This document shows positions 1 to 12,239 of a DNA stretch of 64,000 nt, one piece after another. A model generated the notes under the pieces. That model saw only the letters and a program-made list of their open reading frames with translations. It was not told the DNA's origin and searched no databases. Origin of the DNA: Acephala macrosclerotiorum (taxonomy: Eukaryota; Ascomycota; Leotiomycetes; Helotiales; Mollisiaceae); contig MU119393.1 of the NCBI GenBank assembly GCA_014904845.1, positions 43,147-107,146 of the forward strand. Direction: 5' to 3'. How positions within the stretch are numbered: the first letter of the stretch is position 1; every line of letters begins with the position of its first letter. Both the position numbers and the translations under genes were made by a program.

Positions 1-3000
1 AATCGCATTAATTAATCATTAATTTTTACGTAATAAAATTTCTTTTTTTTAAAAGTTTTTTATATTTTTATAAAATTAAAAAATTTTGTAATATTTTTTT
101 TTTATTTTTTAATTAATTTTTTATATTAATTTATTAATAAAATTCTAATATTAATATAGTAATTAAAAATATAAAAATTGTTAATATTAAATAAATTTAA
201 TATTTATATAAAATATTTAAATTTAATATATTTTAAAAATAAAAATATTAATTTTATAAATTGATATATATATTCGATAAAATTTTATTTATAAAAATAA
301 ATATCAAATAAAAAAATTATTTATAATTTTGATTTTGAAAAAAATCGTTTAAATAAAAAGTAAAAAAAAGTTTTAATAGAATTTAATATCGTGAAAAATG
401 TATTATTAATAAAATTACAATAAATAAAAATATTATAAAACGATTAAATTATTTTTTTCGAAATTAATTTAAAAATAATATAATATTAAAATAAATATTA
501 ATAATTAATTCGATTATATAAAAAGTAAAAATTATTATTAATCGAAAAAAAATTAATATATAATTATAAAATTGTAATTATTTTATAAAATCGTATAAAA
601 ATATTAATTTATTATTGAAATTTTTATACGATTATATTATAAAATAAATATATACAAAATTTAATTTATTTGTATTTTTAATAATAAATTGTTTTATATA
701 AATATATTTATAAATCTTTTAATATATTTTAATATTTTCAAATTAAAGTATTTTTCGTATTATAAATTTTATTAATTTTTTATATTTTGAAAATAATAAA
801 ATCGAATTTTCGAATTTTTATTAATAATTTTAATTAAATTTTCAATTTTAATAAATATTTCGTTTAAAATAAAATTAAATATATTTTTTTAAAATTTTTA
901 ATATATTACTTTTTTTGAAATTAATTTTTCAATTTATTTAATAATCAATTTTTACTTTTTTTAAATTTTGATATTAAAAATATTAATAAACAAATTTTAT
1001 AATATTTTTTAATATTTGTAAAATTAATTTGAATTATTAGTTTTTATTTTATTAATATTGAAAAATAAATTGTATTTTTTGAAAATAATTATTTTATTAA
1101 TTTTTATATTTTTATTTTCGATTTCGTTATTGTTTTTTATATCGACGTTTATTATATTTATATTAAACGATTTTTATTTTTATTTCGATTTAATAAAAAT
1201 ATTAAAAATCGATAAAAAACGTAAAATATTTAAATCGATTATCGTATAATTTATTATAATAATTATAATACTTTACGAATAAATTTTTTTAATTTTTTTA
1301 ATTTTTTTTAAAATATTGAATTTATTATTATTAATTATTATTATATTCAATTTTTGAAAGTAATTAAATTAATAATATAAAATTAGTTTTATTAAATTTT
1401 TAAATAATAAATATTATTTAATTTTAAATTGTTTAATAAAGTAAAATAATTCGTTTATATTATTTTCGATGTTTTTTTTTGAATTTATACGTTATATTGT
1501 TTTTAATATAATCAAAAAAAAGTTTTTTTGCGAATTGTAATAAAAAATTATAATTTTTAACGTTGATTTTATTGATTAAATTTGTATTTTTAAGTATTAT
1601 AAATTTTGTTATTAAAACGTTTATAAATTTTAATAAATTTATTAATATATTATTTATAATTTCGATTAAATAAATTATAATCGAATAAATTTTATAATTT
1701 AATTTTTAAATAATTTTAATTTTAATTTATTGTATTTGTTTTATTATTTATAAAATTTTATTAATATTTACTCGAAATAAAATTATATTAATTGAAATTA
1801 AATTTTGTATTAAAAATTAAAAATTTAAAATTAAACGTTTAAATTTATTAAACGAATAAATAAATATAAAATTTAACGTTTTTAAATTTGTTTTTATTTA
1901 ATTCGATAAATAATTATTCGATAAAAAATTTTAAATTATTAAAAAATCGTTATATTCAAAGTAAAATTTATTAATATAAAATTAAATTAATAATTTGTTT
2001 TTGAAAAATTTTCGATAAATAATATAATATTTTTTTATATAAAAAAAAAAACGTTTTATTAATAAATTGTATATCGTCGTTATTTTTAATATAAAAAAAT
2101 TAAAAAATTATTATATTAATTTTAAATATTTTTATAAAAAAAATTTAATGTATTATAAAATTTTTTAATAAAATGTATTTGATTTTAAATAGAAAAATTA
2201 ATAAAATTATTGTAATTATTAAAAGAATTAATAAAATATTTTTGAAATTTAATAAAAAAAAATAAAAAATTGAAAATTAATAATAATAATATATTTATAA
2301 TTAGATTTATAAATTATTTTGTAATTAAAAACGAATTTGTTTTTATTATTTAAAATAGAATTAAAATAAAATAAAATAATAAATAATATTATTTAATTTT
2401 TCGTTTTTTAAAAATAATAAAATATATTATTTTCGTATATTGAAAATAAATAATTTTTTTTTGAATTCGATAGAATTTGTATTAAAAATTAAAAATTTAT
2501 AAACGTTGAAATTATTATCATTAAATATTATACGTTATTTTTTAAAAATAAAATATATAATAAAATAAAATAATTTTAAAATTAAATATTATTATAAAAT
2601 TATTATAATTATTAAAAATAAAAACGTTATAAAAAAAAAAAAAAAATAAAAAAATTATAAATAAATAAAATAATATTAATAAATAAAGTAAATATATTGA
2701 ATTCAAAAGTGAAATTTTTTAATTGATTAAAATTATATAAATTTTTTTAAAACAATTTTAAAATTTGTATAATTATTTAAATTATTATTTTTAATTTTTT
2801 TTAAAGCGATATTAAAATTTGTTTAATTATTTAAATTGTCGTTTTTGAGTTTAAAATTGATTTTTTAAACGAGTATATATATAAATTTAAATTAAAAATT
2901 TCGTTATACGAGTTTTATATTTTTAAATAAATTCGTTTATATTTTTAAATAATTCGATTTCGTATTATTAGTTTTATATATTATTATAATTTTTTTATTT

Positions 3001-6000
3001 AATTAAATATTTGAAATTATTTTTATTATTATATTAAATATATTTTTTATTTACGATTTTTTTAAGTTTTTAAAATTTTTAATTATTATTATATTTATTA
3101 TTCGAATTAATATTAATTAGTTTTATATTATTTGATTTTAATTTATTATATAAGTTTTTATTTTTTAATATAAAATACAAATAAATAATTAAAATAATTA
3201 AATAAATTTCATTTATATATAAAACGATTAATATGTTTTTTAATATAAAAAAAATTAATATATTATTTTATTAGTTTTAAATTCAAATAATTTACAAAAT
3301 TGTAATTTTTATATAATTTAATATATATTAAATTATTAATATTTATTGTAAATAATTTATATTTAAAATTATATCGCTTTTTAATAAAAATAATAATAAA
3401 ATTAATAATTAATTATACTTTTTATTAATAGAATTTTTAAATGATTTTAAAAATATTAAAAAAGTTTAATTTGTATAAAAATAATAAAATTATATTTATT
3501 TTGTAATTAAAAATAATTTCGTTTAAATTAATATTAATAATTATCGTAAAAGTATTATTAATAATTATTTGATAAAAAATAATATAATTTGTTTATAATT
3601 AATCGAAGTAAAATATAATAAAATAATAAAAATTAATTTTTATTTTTTGTATAATTCGTTTTAATAAATTATTTATTTGTAAATATTAAATAATAAATAT
3701 TTATAAATTCGAAAATAATATTATTTAATATTTTTTAATTATAAAATATAAATATAATAATTAAAATTTTAATTTATTTTTTAATTATATATATAATATA
3801 TTTTGAAATAAATAATTTTTTTTTCAAAAATTTATAAAATATTAATATTAAATAATTAAAAAAATTAAAATTTTCGATTTTTTATAAAACGATTATTTTT
3901 ACGATTAAAAAATTTAAAATAAAATTAATTGTAAAAAATCGTATATTAAAAATCTTAAAATTTTATTATATAAATAATTTAAATAATATATTAAATATTC
4001 GATTAATTTTTTTATTAATTTATAAATCGCGAAATTTAATAATTTTTATTTTATTTTTTCGAAATTAAAATAATATTTATTATAGATTTTCAAGAAAATA
4101 TTATAAAATATATTATTTAAAATATAAAAATAATTAAAATTTTTGTAAAAAATATAAAATAATAAATTATTTTACAAAAAAAAAAAAAAATATTATTAAT
4201 TGAAATTTTTTAAAAAATTAATTTATTTTTTTTTAATTAAAATTTTTTAAAATTTTATAAAAACAATAATTTTTAATATAATTTTTCGTAAATTGTAATT
4301 TGTATTTTAAATTAATAATAATTTTTGAAAATAAATAAAAATTATTTAAAATATTTTTTTTTTCGAAATTAAATTAAAAAAAATATTTAAAAATCGTAAC
4401 GAGTTTTATATTAATTTTAATAATATTAAAAATAAATAAAAAAATTTAATTATAAATATTTTTTATTATTAAATAATTTATTTAAATTATAATAAATTAA
4501 TATACGTTTATTTAATAAATAAATTTCAAATTTTTTTTATTTTCTTTGTAATTTTTTTTTTCTTTTGTACAAATATTTGTATTTTACGTTATTATAATAA
4601 TTTCGATATTTACGCGTAAAACAATATATAAAATCGAAATTAATTTATTATTTTTAAATATATTTTTAAAAAGAAATTTTTTTTTTAATTATTATTATTC
4701 GTTTTTTAATTGTAAATATTTTAAATTTATTTATATAATAATTAAAAAAATAAATTAATAAATATTTCAAAAAAAAAACTTTAATAAAAATAAATACAAA
4801 TATATTTTTATAAACAAAATAAATATTTTATATAAATATTAAAAATATGTTTTTAATATTTTTAAAAAAACGATTATATTATTAATAAAATTTTTAATAA
4901 AATAATAATATAATTAAAATTTCAAATTTATAATTTATTAAACGTAAATAAATTTTTTTTAAAATTTTAAAAAATTATTTTAAAACATTTTAAATTATAA
5001 ACTTTAAATTTGTAATATATATATAAATATTATTATTTAATACGATTTTTAAAATGTCGATAAATTTAATAATATTATTAATTAATATTTTTTTATTTAT
5101 AAATATAATAATTTTATTCGAATTTTATTCGTTTTTATTTAAAATTAATTTAATTATATAATAATTGTTTTCTTTGTATTTTTAATATATTTTTAATTTA
5201 ATTTTTTATTTGATTAATAAATTAATAAAATTTAAATTTGTAATAATAATAAAATTTATTTTATTTATAATAATATTATAAATACGTATATATTAAATAT
5301 TGAATATAAATTAATAATTTTTGAATAATAGAAAATATATAATTAGTATTATAACGATTTTTCGAAATAGAATTATAATATTTTTCGCGTATAAATTTTT
5401 TTTTTTTTGATATAAAGATTTTTTGTAAAAATTTGAATCGATATAATTAAATTTTTATATAAATCGATAATAAATATATAGTTTTTATAATTTAATTTTC
5501 TTTAATATAAATATAAAAATTCGTTATTTAAAAAAAGTTTAAAATTGAATTTTTTAATTATTTATATACGAATTTTAATTTTATTAAATATATTTTATTT
5601 TTTAATTACTTTGAATATATATATTATAAAAATAATTTATTTATTAAATTTTATTCGTTTATTAATACTTGAAATTGTAATTAATTCGAATTTATTAATA
5701 AATAAATTTAATATAAATTGTATTTATTTTTTATTAATTAAAAAATAAAAATAATTAAAATCGATATATATTTTATATAATTTATTATTTATTTTTAATT
5801 TAATTTTTATTATCGCGTATATATATTTTATTATAAAATTATTTAAAAAAATTTTAAAAATTATTTTTTGTTTATTATATTTATTAATTTTTCGTATATT
5901 ATTAATATTATATTTATCGATTTTTTTAATTTTTAATAAAAGAATTTAATAAAAATTTTTAATAAAATCGATTAATATTATAAAAGTTTTTATAAATATA

Positions 6001-8220
6001 TTTAAACAATTAAATTTTCAATAAAAACTTTTTTTTAATAATATTAATAAAATAATTTATATTAATAATAATTTTTTTTAATTAAAATTTTGAATTATAT
6101 TAAATTAAAATTTAATTTTTTAATAAAAAAATATTTTTACTTTTTTAATTCTTATTATAATTAATTTTAATTTCTATAAAAATATTATAAAAATCGTTAT
6201 CGATTTAATATATATTATCGTATTAATAATATTGTTTAAATTTATAATTATTATTATTAATTTTTTATTAATTTTTATAAAAATTTAATTCGTAAATAAA
6301 TTTATTATTTTTAATTTTTTCGAATTTTATTATTAATATTAATAATTTAAATTTCAATTTTAAAAATAATAAAATAATTTTTTATAATAATTTTTTATTA
6401 TTAATTAATTTGTTTTATTAAAAAAATTAATCGAAAAAAAAAAAATTAATACAAATTTATATAAAATACGAAAAATTTAAATTTTAATAAAAAATTAAAT
6501 TAAAATTATTTAATTTTTTAAATTCGAAATCGCGTTTATTATTATTATTAAATTTAATAAAACGTTATTTTTTTTTTCAAATTATTTCTTTAAATTTATA
6601 TTTTTATTATTATTTATTTTATAAAATTTTTAATTAAAATTATTTCAATTAATATTAAAAAAAATATATAAAATTTTAAATTTAAAATAATTATTAAATA
6701 AATTTATTAAAATTTTTTATTTTTATAATACGAATAATATTTAATATATACTTTTAAATATTTTTTTTATTATGAATATTATTTTTCAAATATATTTATT
6801 TTAAAAATTTACGTAAAATCGTAATTAAACTTATTTTGAATTTACGAATAAATATATCGATTTATATAAAAATATTATTTTAATCGAATTTAAAAAATTT
6901 TTTTTTTCAATTCGAATAATTTATTAAAATATTATATTAAAATTGTATTATGAAAATAAATATAAAAATTTTATTTAATAATTAAAACGCGTAATTTAAT
7001 AATATTATTTTTAATTTAATTTACGAAAAATAAATATTACGTTAATAAATATTTTATTTGATTATAATATAATTATTTTTATTATAAAAAAAATTTGAAT
7101 TTAAATTAAAATAATTTCTATTTTTTAATTTTTATTTTATATTAATAAAAATTTTATTGATAATATTTCGATTATTATTATTATTATTATAATTGTAATC
7201 GAAAATATAATATTTATTATTGTTTATAATATTTTGTATTTAAATTTAAAAAATAATAAAAATAATATTTTATATTTATATTAATATTTCGAATATAAAA
7301 TTATTTTATTAATTATTATATTAATTATTATTTTTAATTTCAAATATTTCGAATAATAAATTAATTATTTTTTTATTATATTATTTGAAAAAAATCGTAT
7401 AAAATTAATATTAAAATTTTTAAAATTTTTATTTTTAAATATATATTTCGATTTTCGAATTAATATAATAATTTTAATAATTGTAATAAATTTTTTAAAA
7501 ATTGTATTAAAATTAATTTTATTTTAAATTTATATATTTAAAATAAAAATATTTTTTAATTTCGTTAAAATTTTTATATTTCGTAAAATTGAAATAAAAT
7601 AAATAAAAATTTAAAAAATATTAAATAATAAATTAAATAATTTCGATAATTTAAAATTTAAAATCGTTAATATATTTATATTTAATTTATTGAAATTTTT
7701 GAAAATTGTATACGATTTCGACGATATTTTATATAATCGATATATTAATTATTAAAAAATAAAACGATAAATAAAAAGTTATTAAAATTGCGTTTTAAAA
7801 TAATATATATAATAAAAAATAATTCATTTTATAAAATTATAATATGAAAATTAAACTTAATAAATTATATTAAATCGAATTAAATTATATTAATTAATTA
7901 TTAATTTTTACGTAATATTATTTTTATTTAAATTTATTAAATTAATAAATAATAATTATTTTATAATATTAAATAATTTTATAATAAATATTAATAATAA
8001 TAAATAAATATAAATTTAATTTAATTTTTAATTTTTTTATTTAATTAAATTTTTAATTTATATATTAATTTTAAATTTTTTATTAATATTATTATTAAAA
8101 ATTTTTTATAATAATTAATTTATTAATTAATTATTTTAAAAATAAAAATTTAATTATTTTTTATTTAATAAAATAATATATTTATTATTTTTTTAATTTT
8201 TTTTTCTTTTTTTCTCTTTT
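1..8220. repeat. AT-rich, RIP-degraded block without genes
   Basis: Over 8 kb is almost entirely A and T, with G plus C only a few per cent by eye. No open frame has protein-like composition. The remaining cytosines lie mostly in CpG (tcg, acg), while CpA, CpT and CpC are nearly gone. This is the composition left by heavy repeat-induced point mutation of transposon DNA in Pezizomycotina. Short ORFs at 1058-1249 and 5545-5748 are compositional artefacts rich in I, L, F, N and K. No transposase or polymerase motif survives, so the original element or elements cannot be named. The block ends sharply near 8.2 kb where normal composition resumes. Confidence 0.85.
7886..7920 (+). repeat. Possible terminal-repeat fragment, second copy of bases 8-36
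   Basis: The run attaattaattattaattt followed by ttacgtaat here nearly matches the first 36 bases of the window (attaattaatcattaattt, then ttacgtaat). Two copies about 7.9 kb apart, one at each end of the AT-rich block, would fit the ends of a single RIP-degraded retroelement. Base composition makes chance similarity easy, and similarity fades after the shared run, so this is weak. Confidence 0.25.
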
Positions 8221-8230
8221 TACGTAAAAT

Positions 8231-9340
8231 TAGAACTACTCTACGAAAAACGCTAAATACTAAAAGCGACACATTTTGGCGTTTCTTGGCACAAAAACGT
8301 GACATTGATTTCACGTGTTATTACGTAACCTCAAGGTAAACCATTTTTCCCTAGCAGGAAAACCTTTAACTATCGTCAAAGGCATAACAATCTCTACTTA
8401 CTGGGGAAATGGGAACAATATCTTCTTTGATGGTTGCCATGGGCAGATGGTATGGGATGATAACAATGATATCATCCGAAAGTTTTGTTTCAGGGAAAAA
8501 AACGGTGAAGAACTTGTCCATATCTGTGTATACCGAGGAGACCTGGTTGATGGTTGATGGCAACACTGATCATCCAACTCCCTTTTCAAAATGATGTTCT
8601 ATCACTCATGCTTCTTAAAGTTCTTAGCTAATAGGTTCAGACACTTTAGAAGTTGAGAAGCTTTTCTAACATAGCCTCACGTGCATTGTGGGAGGATATT
8701 ACAAAGTAAGATTACATCATTTAGCTTAATTGAAGCGTCCTAAGCAAGAGTGCTTTCGTCGAAGATTTACGACATCTTGACGCCATTGAGAGTACGGGAG
8801 CTGCTATCTTCCAACAATATCACAGAAAGAACGAAATTAGTTGAGCAGGATTTTGGAGCGATTCAAAATACAAACAAAATGTTCAAATGTGCTTCCGGGC
8901 TAGATGTCTTCGTGATGATGTAGTAGACCTTGCAAATTGCATTGGTGGAGACTGAGGACCTGAGCTGAGGTTGGGATTCGAGAGGATAAAGCCCGAGGAT
9001 ATAATTTGGGGAGTAAATGACACACTGCTAGAAAGCAATGAGATCTCAACGCACCTATCCACTTTGAGTAGGAATTTGACATCGGCTTCCCCAAATAGGT
9101 CCTTTGGAGCGCTCGCTTGTCCAGGGGCTGGGAAGCGAGAATTTGCGGACTTGGCAGTGTAACTTAGGGGTCATCACGGGGAGATTCCCTCCAACATTAG
9201 CCAAATGAATCTCTATATAACCGTGCCCAATCCACGTTCTCAATCTCACCGCATGTTCGACCACATCATCAAGAAATGTCAAATCCCGCCCCAAACACCT
9301 CCCTCTCACTCTCAGCCAGACTTCTCTGTTACATCGGTCC
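8231..9340. other. Normal-composition DNA without a recognisable gene
   Basis: Composition changes abruptly to about 45% GC. Short overlapping frames occur on both strands (for example minus 8366-8566), but none shows a recognisable motif, a convincing start or splice signals. It may hold remains of a gene cut by the AT-rich block plus the upstream region of the PrsW-like gene. Confidence 0.4.
9214..9220 (+). promoter_or_regulatory. TATA-like box upstream of the PrsW-like gene
   Basis: TATATAA lies about 140 bp upstream of the ATG at 9360, with pyrimidine-rich sequence between. The position is plausible for a fungal promoter, but there is no further support. Confidence 0.3.
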
Positions 9341-9485
9341 GCCATCTTCAATCCTCCTCATGGCAACCGTCTCTCCAAAGACCGCAATCCTCTCTCCTAT
9401 AACCTTCGCCCCTTCAGCATGCTTTCTATAAAAATGGCGAAAATTGAACGCTGCTGACCCAACACGACGTGGAGAGCTTGAGCCA

Positions 9486-10283
9486 ATGCTCTGGATTTTT
9501 GCTTCAGCTGGTACCCTCGGACTCACGACCGTTGCCCTCGTCCAAATCGTTATCGGCAAAGCGCTCAGCGCGATCATCTTCCGACCCAACAAAGTGCTGG
9601 AAGATGATTTCTGGACCGAGTTCCGACGCAGCACTGTCGATGGCCTCACTGCAGATCAGCTTACTCGCCGAGCGCAGTTGGTTTCAACATGGCAGAACTG
9701 GGCATTCAATGTTGTGTTTTTCTTCGTTGCGGCTGGTTTGGTTGAAGAGACGCTCAAGTATCTGCCTATTGCTTTCGCTCGCCGCTGGGGAACTCCCAAG
9801 GAAAGAAAGCAGCGAGACAGAGCGTACATTGATTATGCAATCGCTGGTGCACTGAGTTTTAGTCTGGTGGAGGCAATTGGTTTCTTCTATGCTTCTGTCG
9901 AAAACATGAATGAGTCCCGGTCGAGGTTAATGCTGACTCTTTTCGAGAGATCTGTTGGTCAAGTTGGACATCTTGCCTGCGCAGCTTTGACGGCGTTGAG
10001 AGCGACGAGAAGGGACTTTCATGGAGACAGATTGAGTTGGTGGGGTGTTGTTGCGCCCGCGGTGCTCTTTCATGGTGCTTTTGATTTCCTGGCTTTAAGT
10101 TCTAGTGCACTGGAAGGAAATGTGGGATGGATTCATCCGAGAAGATTGAAGCTTACGACCGCGCTTATTGGAATGTGTCTTGGAATGGTAGGCACAGTGG
10201 TGGAAATGGTCAGGCGGGAGTGGAAGGCGTTGAACGAGCGAGACAGTAGTAGCCAGCCTCACGACGATGAGAAAAAGTCTTGA
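9486..10283 (+). CDS. PrsW-family intramembrane protease-like protein
   Basis: The translation has the three hallmarks of the PrsW family (glutamic-type intramembrane proteases): an EExxK motif in VEETLKYLP near 9741-9767, an FxxxE motif in SFSLVEAIGF, and an HxxxD motif in LFHGAFDF. Several hydrophobic segments support a multi-pass membrane protein, and the C-terminus is hydrophilic (SSSQPHDDEKKS). The protein is 265 residues from the Met at 9486. The same frame continues upstream to an ATG at 9360 and is broken only by a TAA at 9429. The true start may therefore be 9360 with the gene carrying a premature stop, or 9486, or lie in an upstream exon. Substrate and location are unknown. The family call is fairly secure; the start is not. 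Confidence 0.7.
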   Translation: MLWIFASAGTLGLTTVALVQIVIGKALSAIIFRPNKVLEDDFWTEFRRSTVDGLTADQLTRRAQLVSTWQNWAFNVVFFFVAAGLVEETLKYLPIAFARRWGTPKERKQRDRAYIDYAIAGALSFSLVEAIGFFYASVENMNESRSRLMLTLFERSVGQVGHLACAALTALRATRRDFHGDRLSWWGVVAPAVLFHGAFDFLALSSSALEGNVGWIHPRRLKLTTALIGMCLGMVGTVVEMVRREWKALNERDSSSQPHDDEKKS

Positions 10284-10424
10284 GGGTGAGAATGCATAGA
10301 CTTGGAAATAGCGAGGTGCCTGCTTATAATCTCACTTCAATAGATCGAACTCTTCTCAACTCACTGACATTTCTAGATTTGGGGAATGATGTAGAGCTTT
10401 GAGCCGGTTTGTTCGACATTTCAC

Positions 10425-10849
10425 TTGATACAGTGTTTGCTTTCTCTCAAATTTCATAGCCTATCCTCTCGAGATTTCTATCGAGGTTTCTTTTCCTTCA
10501 CAGAAATGATTTCGCGGGAACTACTGGTTAGATCTACGGGAGCGGAAAGACTTGTCTCAGTCGACTCCCAAAGCACCAAAGGGAGCGCCTCTACGTTAGC
10601 TCTGGCGGGATGCCGGCACAAGGCTGGGGAATCCATTTAGTAGAGAGCATTGATTGGGTCTTGATATGGATTCTGGTTTTTGTTGTAGTATTAGCTGGGA
10701 GCCTTGTCTTTGGCATTGCTTTCTCAGTCTTGGACCACGACATACAATGTGCCTTTTCGATTGCGAGCTGGGTTGTTTCTTCAGCAACCCTAGGTATTGG
10801 AGCATGCTCCATATATACCCAACAAGTAATAAATCGGACGAGTGGCTAA
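10425..10849 (+). pseudogene. Relic of a lineage-specific fungal membrane protein (C-terminal part)
   Basis: The last frame (10531-10849) reads YGSGKTCLSRLPKHQRERLY, then a GWGIHLVE motif, followed by two hydrophobic helices (WVLIWILVFVVVLAGSLVFG and a second around FSIASWVVSSATLGIGACS). A GWGxHxVE block followed by two membrane segments at the extreme C-terminus is a pattern I associate with uncharacterised Helotiales proteins. Upstream coding continues in a different frame (10425 onward, FYRGFFSFTEMISRELLVRS), and a TAG blocks the downstream frame at about 10528. The gene therefore looks frameshifted and lacks its N-terminal half. No function can be stated. Confidence 0.5.
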
Positions 10850-11002
10850 AAGCAATGAAAAGAACATCAGGGATCGAGAGTATATTTTTTTCGTCTTCAA
10901 GCCTTGCCTGAACCTTCACAATTTACTCTATCCTATCGAGGACATTGGCAATAGTCTGCCAAGCGAGTCGCGTGTCGCTCATTGATTTCCAAAATTCACT
11001 AG

Positions 11003-11760
11003 CTATGAAAACCGGGTCGGCACCTCCGCATCAGAATACACTACCTCCATCCGTTCTAGCACGGTCTTAAACACTATTGGTAAGCCCGTCTCCTCAAACG
11101 AGGTACCATCGCGGACCGTTCGTGCAATGCCACGTGCTACGAGAAATATCATAGCCATGCCCGAGCCATTGAAACCTGCCATGATAAAATGGTCTGTTTC
11201 TCCAGGAACAAGTCCCACATGTGGCCAACCGTCTTCGGTATACCCCATTACTAGCAAGCATATCAGTCGCTGAGTTGTATTTTATATACTTTGACCAAAG
11301 AAAACGATTCAAAAAAAAAAAAAAAAAAAAATTGATTTAGGATTAAAAAACCTGGGGAAAATGATAGAACAAGAACTCACTCCCCGTCCAAACACAATCA
11401 ATCTTCTTCCCCTTCCCCTCCACATCCCACCCCCTAAAAGTCCTCCCCATATACCCTCGAACCACCCCTCTTTCACACCCTCAATCAAACTTCCATCATC
11501 AATCATATCATACCACTTTTTTCTTATCCTCCCTATACAACACTTGGCCTCCTCCGAGGATAATGCTTCCATCTGGTCGTGGGGCTAGGTATTCGCGTGA
11601 TGATGCGCTGCCGTGAATATTATAGGCGTTTATTAGCTGGACATGCGTGGGTTCAGAAGTGGGTGAGAGTGGGGAGGGTTGGCGGATGATTCGACAGGCC
11701 GTACCGCTGTAAGGGGTTAGTTTGATCAGGTGACTTCGGCAAAACTTACTAGCGCAGCGC
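11003..11760 (-). pseudogene. FAD-dependent oxidoreductase (DAO family), truncated and frameshifted
   Basis: The C-terminal exon (11003 to about 11247) reads MGYTEDGWPHVGLVPGETDH followed by FIMAGFNGSGMAMIFLVARG, the C-terminal FAD-binding signature of DAO-family amine/amino-acid oxidoreductases. A canonical intron precedes it (donor GTGAGT near 11380, acceptor gctag near 11248). The exon before it encodes DGSIILGGGQVLYRED, WYDMIDDGSLIEG and a final IDCVWTG only if two frame changes are allowed, one in an A-run near 11545 and one near 11436. A further 54 bp intron (GTAAGT...CTAAC...ACAG) ends at about 11717. The N-terminal FAD-binding half is missing where the AT-rich insertion begins. Confidence 0.7.
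11311..11331. repeat. A21 homopolymer inside the DAO relic's last intron
   Basis: Twenty-one consecutive A residues interrupt the intron of the broken oxidoreductase. A run of the same length (T21) lies in the VOC relic at 50125-50145. Confidence 0.8.
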
Positions 11761-11816
11761 CGTTGCTTATTTAAAAGTAGTATTTGCTCCGTAGCTTGAA
11801 AAGAATTCGTCTCTTC

Positions 11817-11970
11817 TTTTAATCAGAAAATTGAATTAATTGATTCGATAGCAATTTCGTTGATTTTTTCTTTTTTTATTATTCGATAAAATTTATTATA
11901 ATAATAATAATTTACATAAAAAATAAAAACGATTATTAAAAAAAAATTAAAAAGTTTATTACAAGTGTAT
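11817..11970. repeat. AT-rich remnant left of the retrotransposon
   Basis: This short stretch has the same RIP-like composition as the first 8 kb (TTATTATAATAATAATAA-type runs, cytosines mainly in CpG). It separates the DAO relic from the LTR. It is either a fragment of an older element or the debris into which the retrotransposon inserted. Confidence 0.5.
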
Positions 11971-12228
11971 TGTAGAAAGGCAATGGAGCACAAAGCAAAA
12001 AGACTCAATCGTAGATCAGTTCGTTTTAGCCAGTGGACTAGACTCATTCGAAGTAATCCGTAATCCGTAAATCAATCAATCAATCAATTAGAGTAGAAAT
12101 AGAAAGGGTTATTGATTAGTTTATAGTGAGCGAAAGCTCCTTATGTACTAGAAGACACGTGACCAGCACTGCTCTCGAAACTAGCTATTTACAAGGATTT
12201 TGAAGGGAGAGTATATAGTCCCACTATA
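11971..12228 (-). repeat. 3' LTR of the retrotransposon
   Basis: It aligns without gaps to 23827-24084. Around two dozen differences exist and all are transitions. CpG sites are unchanged between copies. It includes the CAAT tandem run atcaatcaatcaatcaa and the E-box-like CACGTG. Confidence 0.92.
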
Positions 12229-12239
12229 ATCGTTCCCCT
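12229..12239 (-). other. Polypurine tract candidate
   Basis: The minus strand reads AGGGGAACGAT immediately before the 3' LTR, the expected place for plus-strand priming. The tract is short and partly degraded. Confidence 0.5.

Noticed and set aside
1058..1249. 63-codon open frame in the AT-rich block
   Set aside because: Composed almost only of I, L, F, K and N, and no different from chance in such AT-rich sequence.
5545..5748. 67-codon open frame in the AT-rich block
   Set aside because: Same compositional bias, no start context, no motif.
8366..8566. Possible protein on the minus strand near 8.4 kb
   Set aside because: Frames on both strands are equally open and no family or splice structure could be recognised.
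11960..12235. CRISPR-like short regular repeats (CAAT runs in the LTR)
   Set aside because: A simple tandem tetranucleotide without spacers, in a eukaryotic context.
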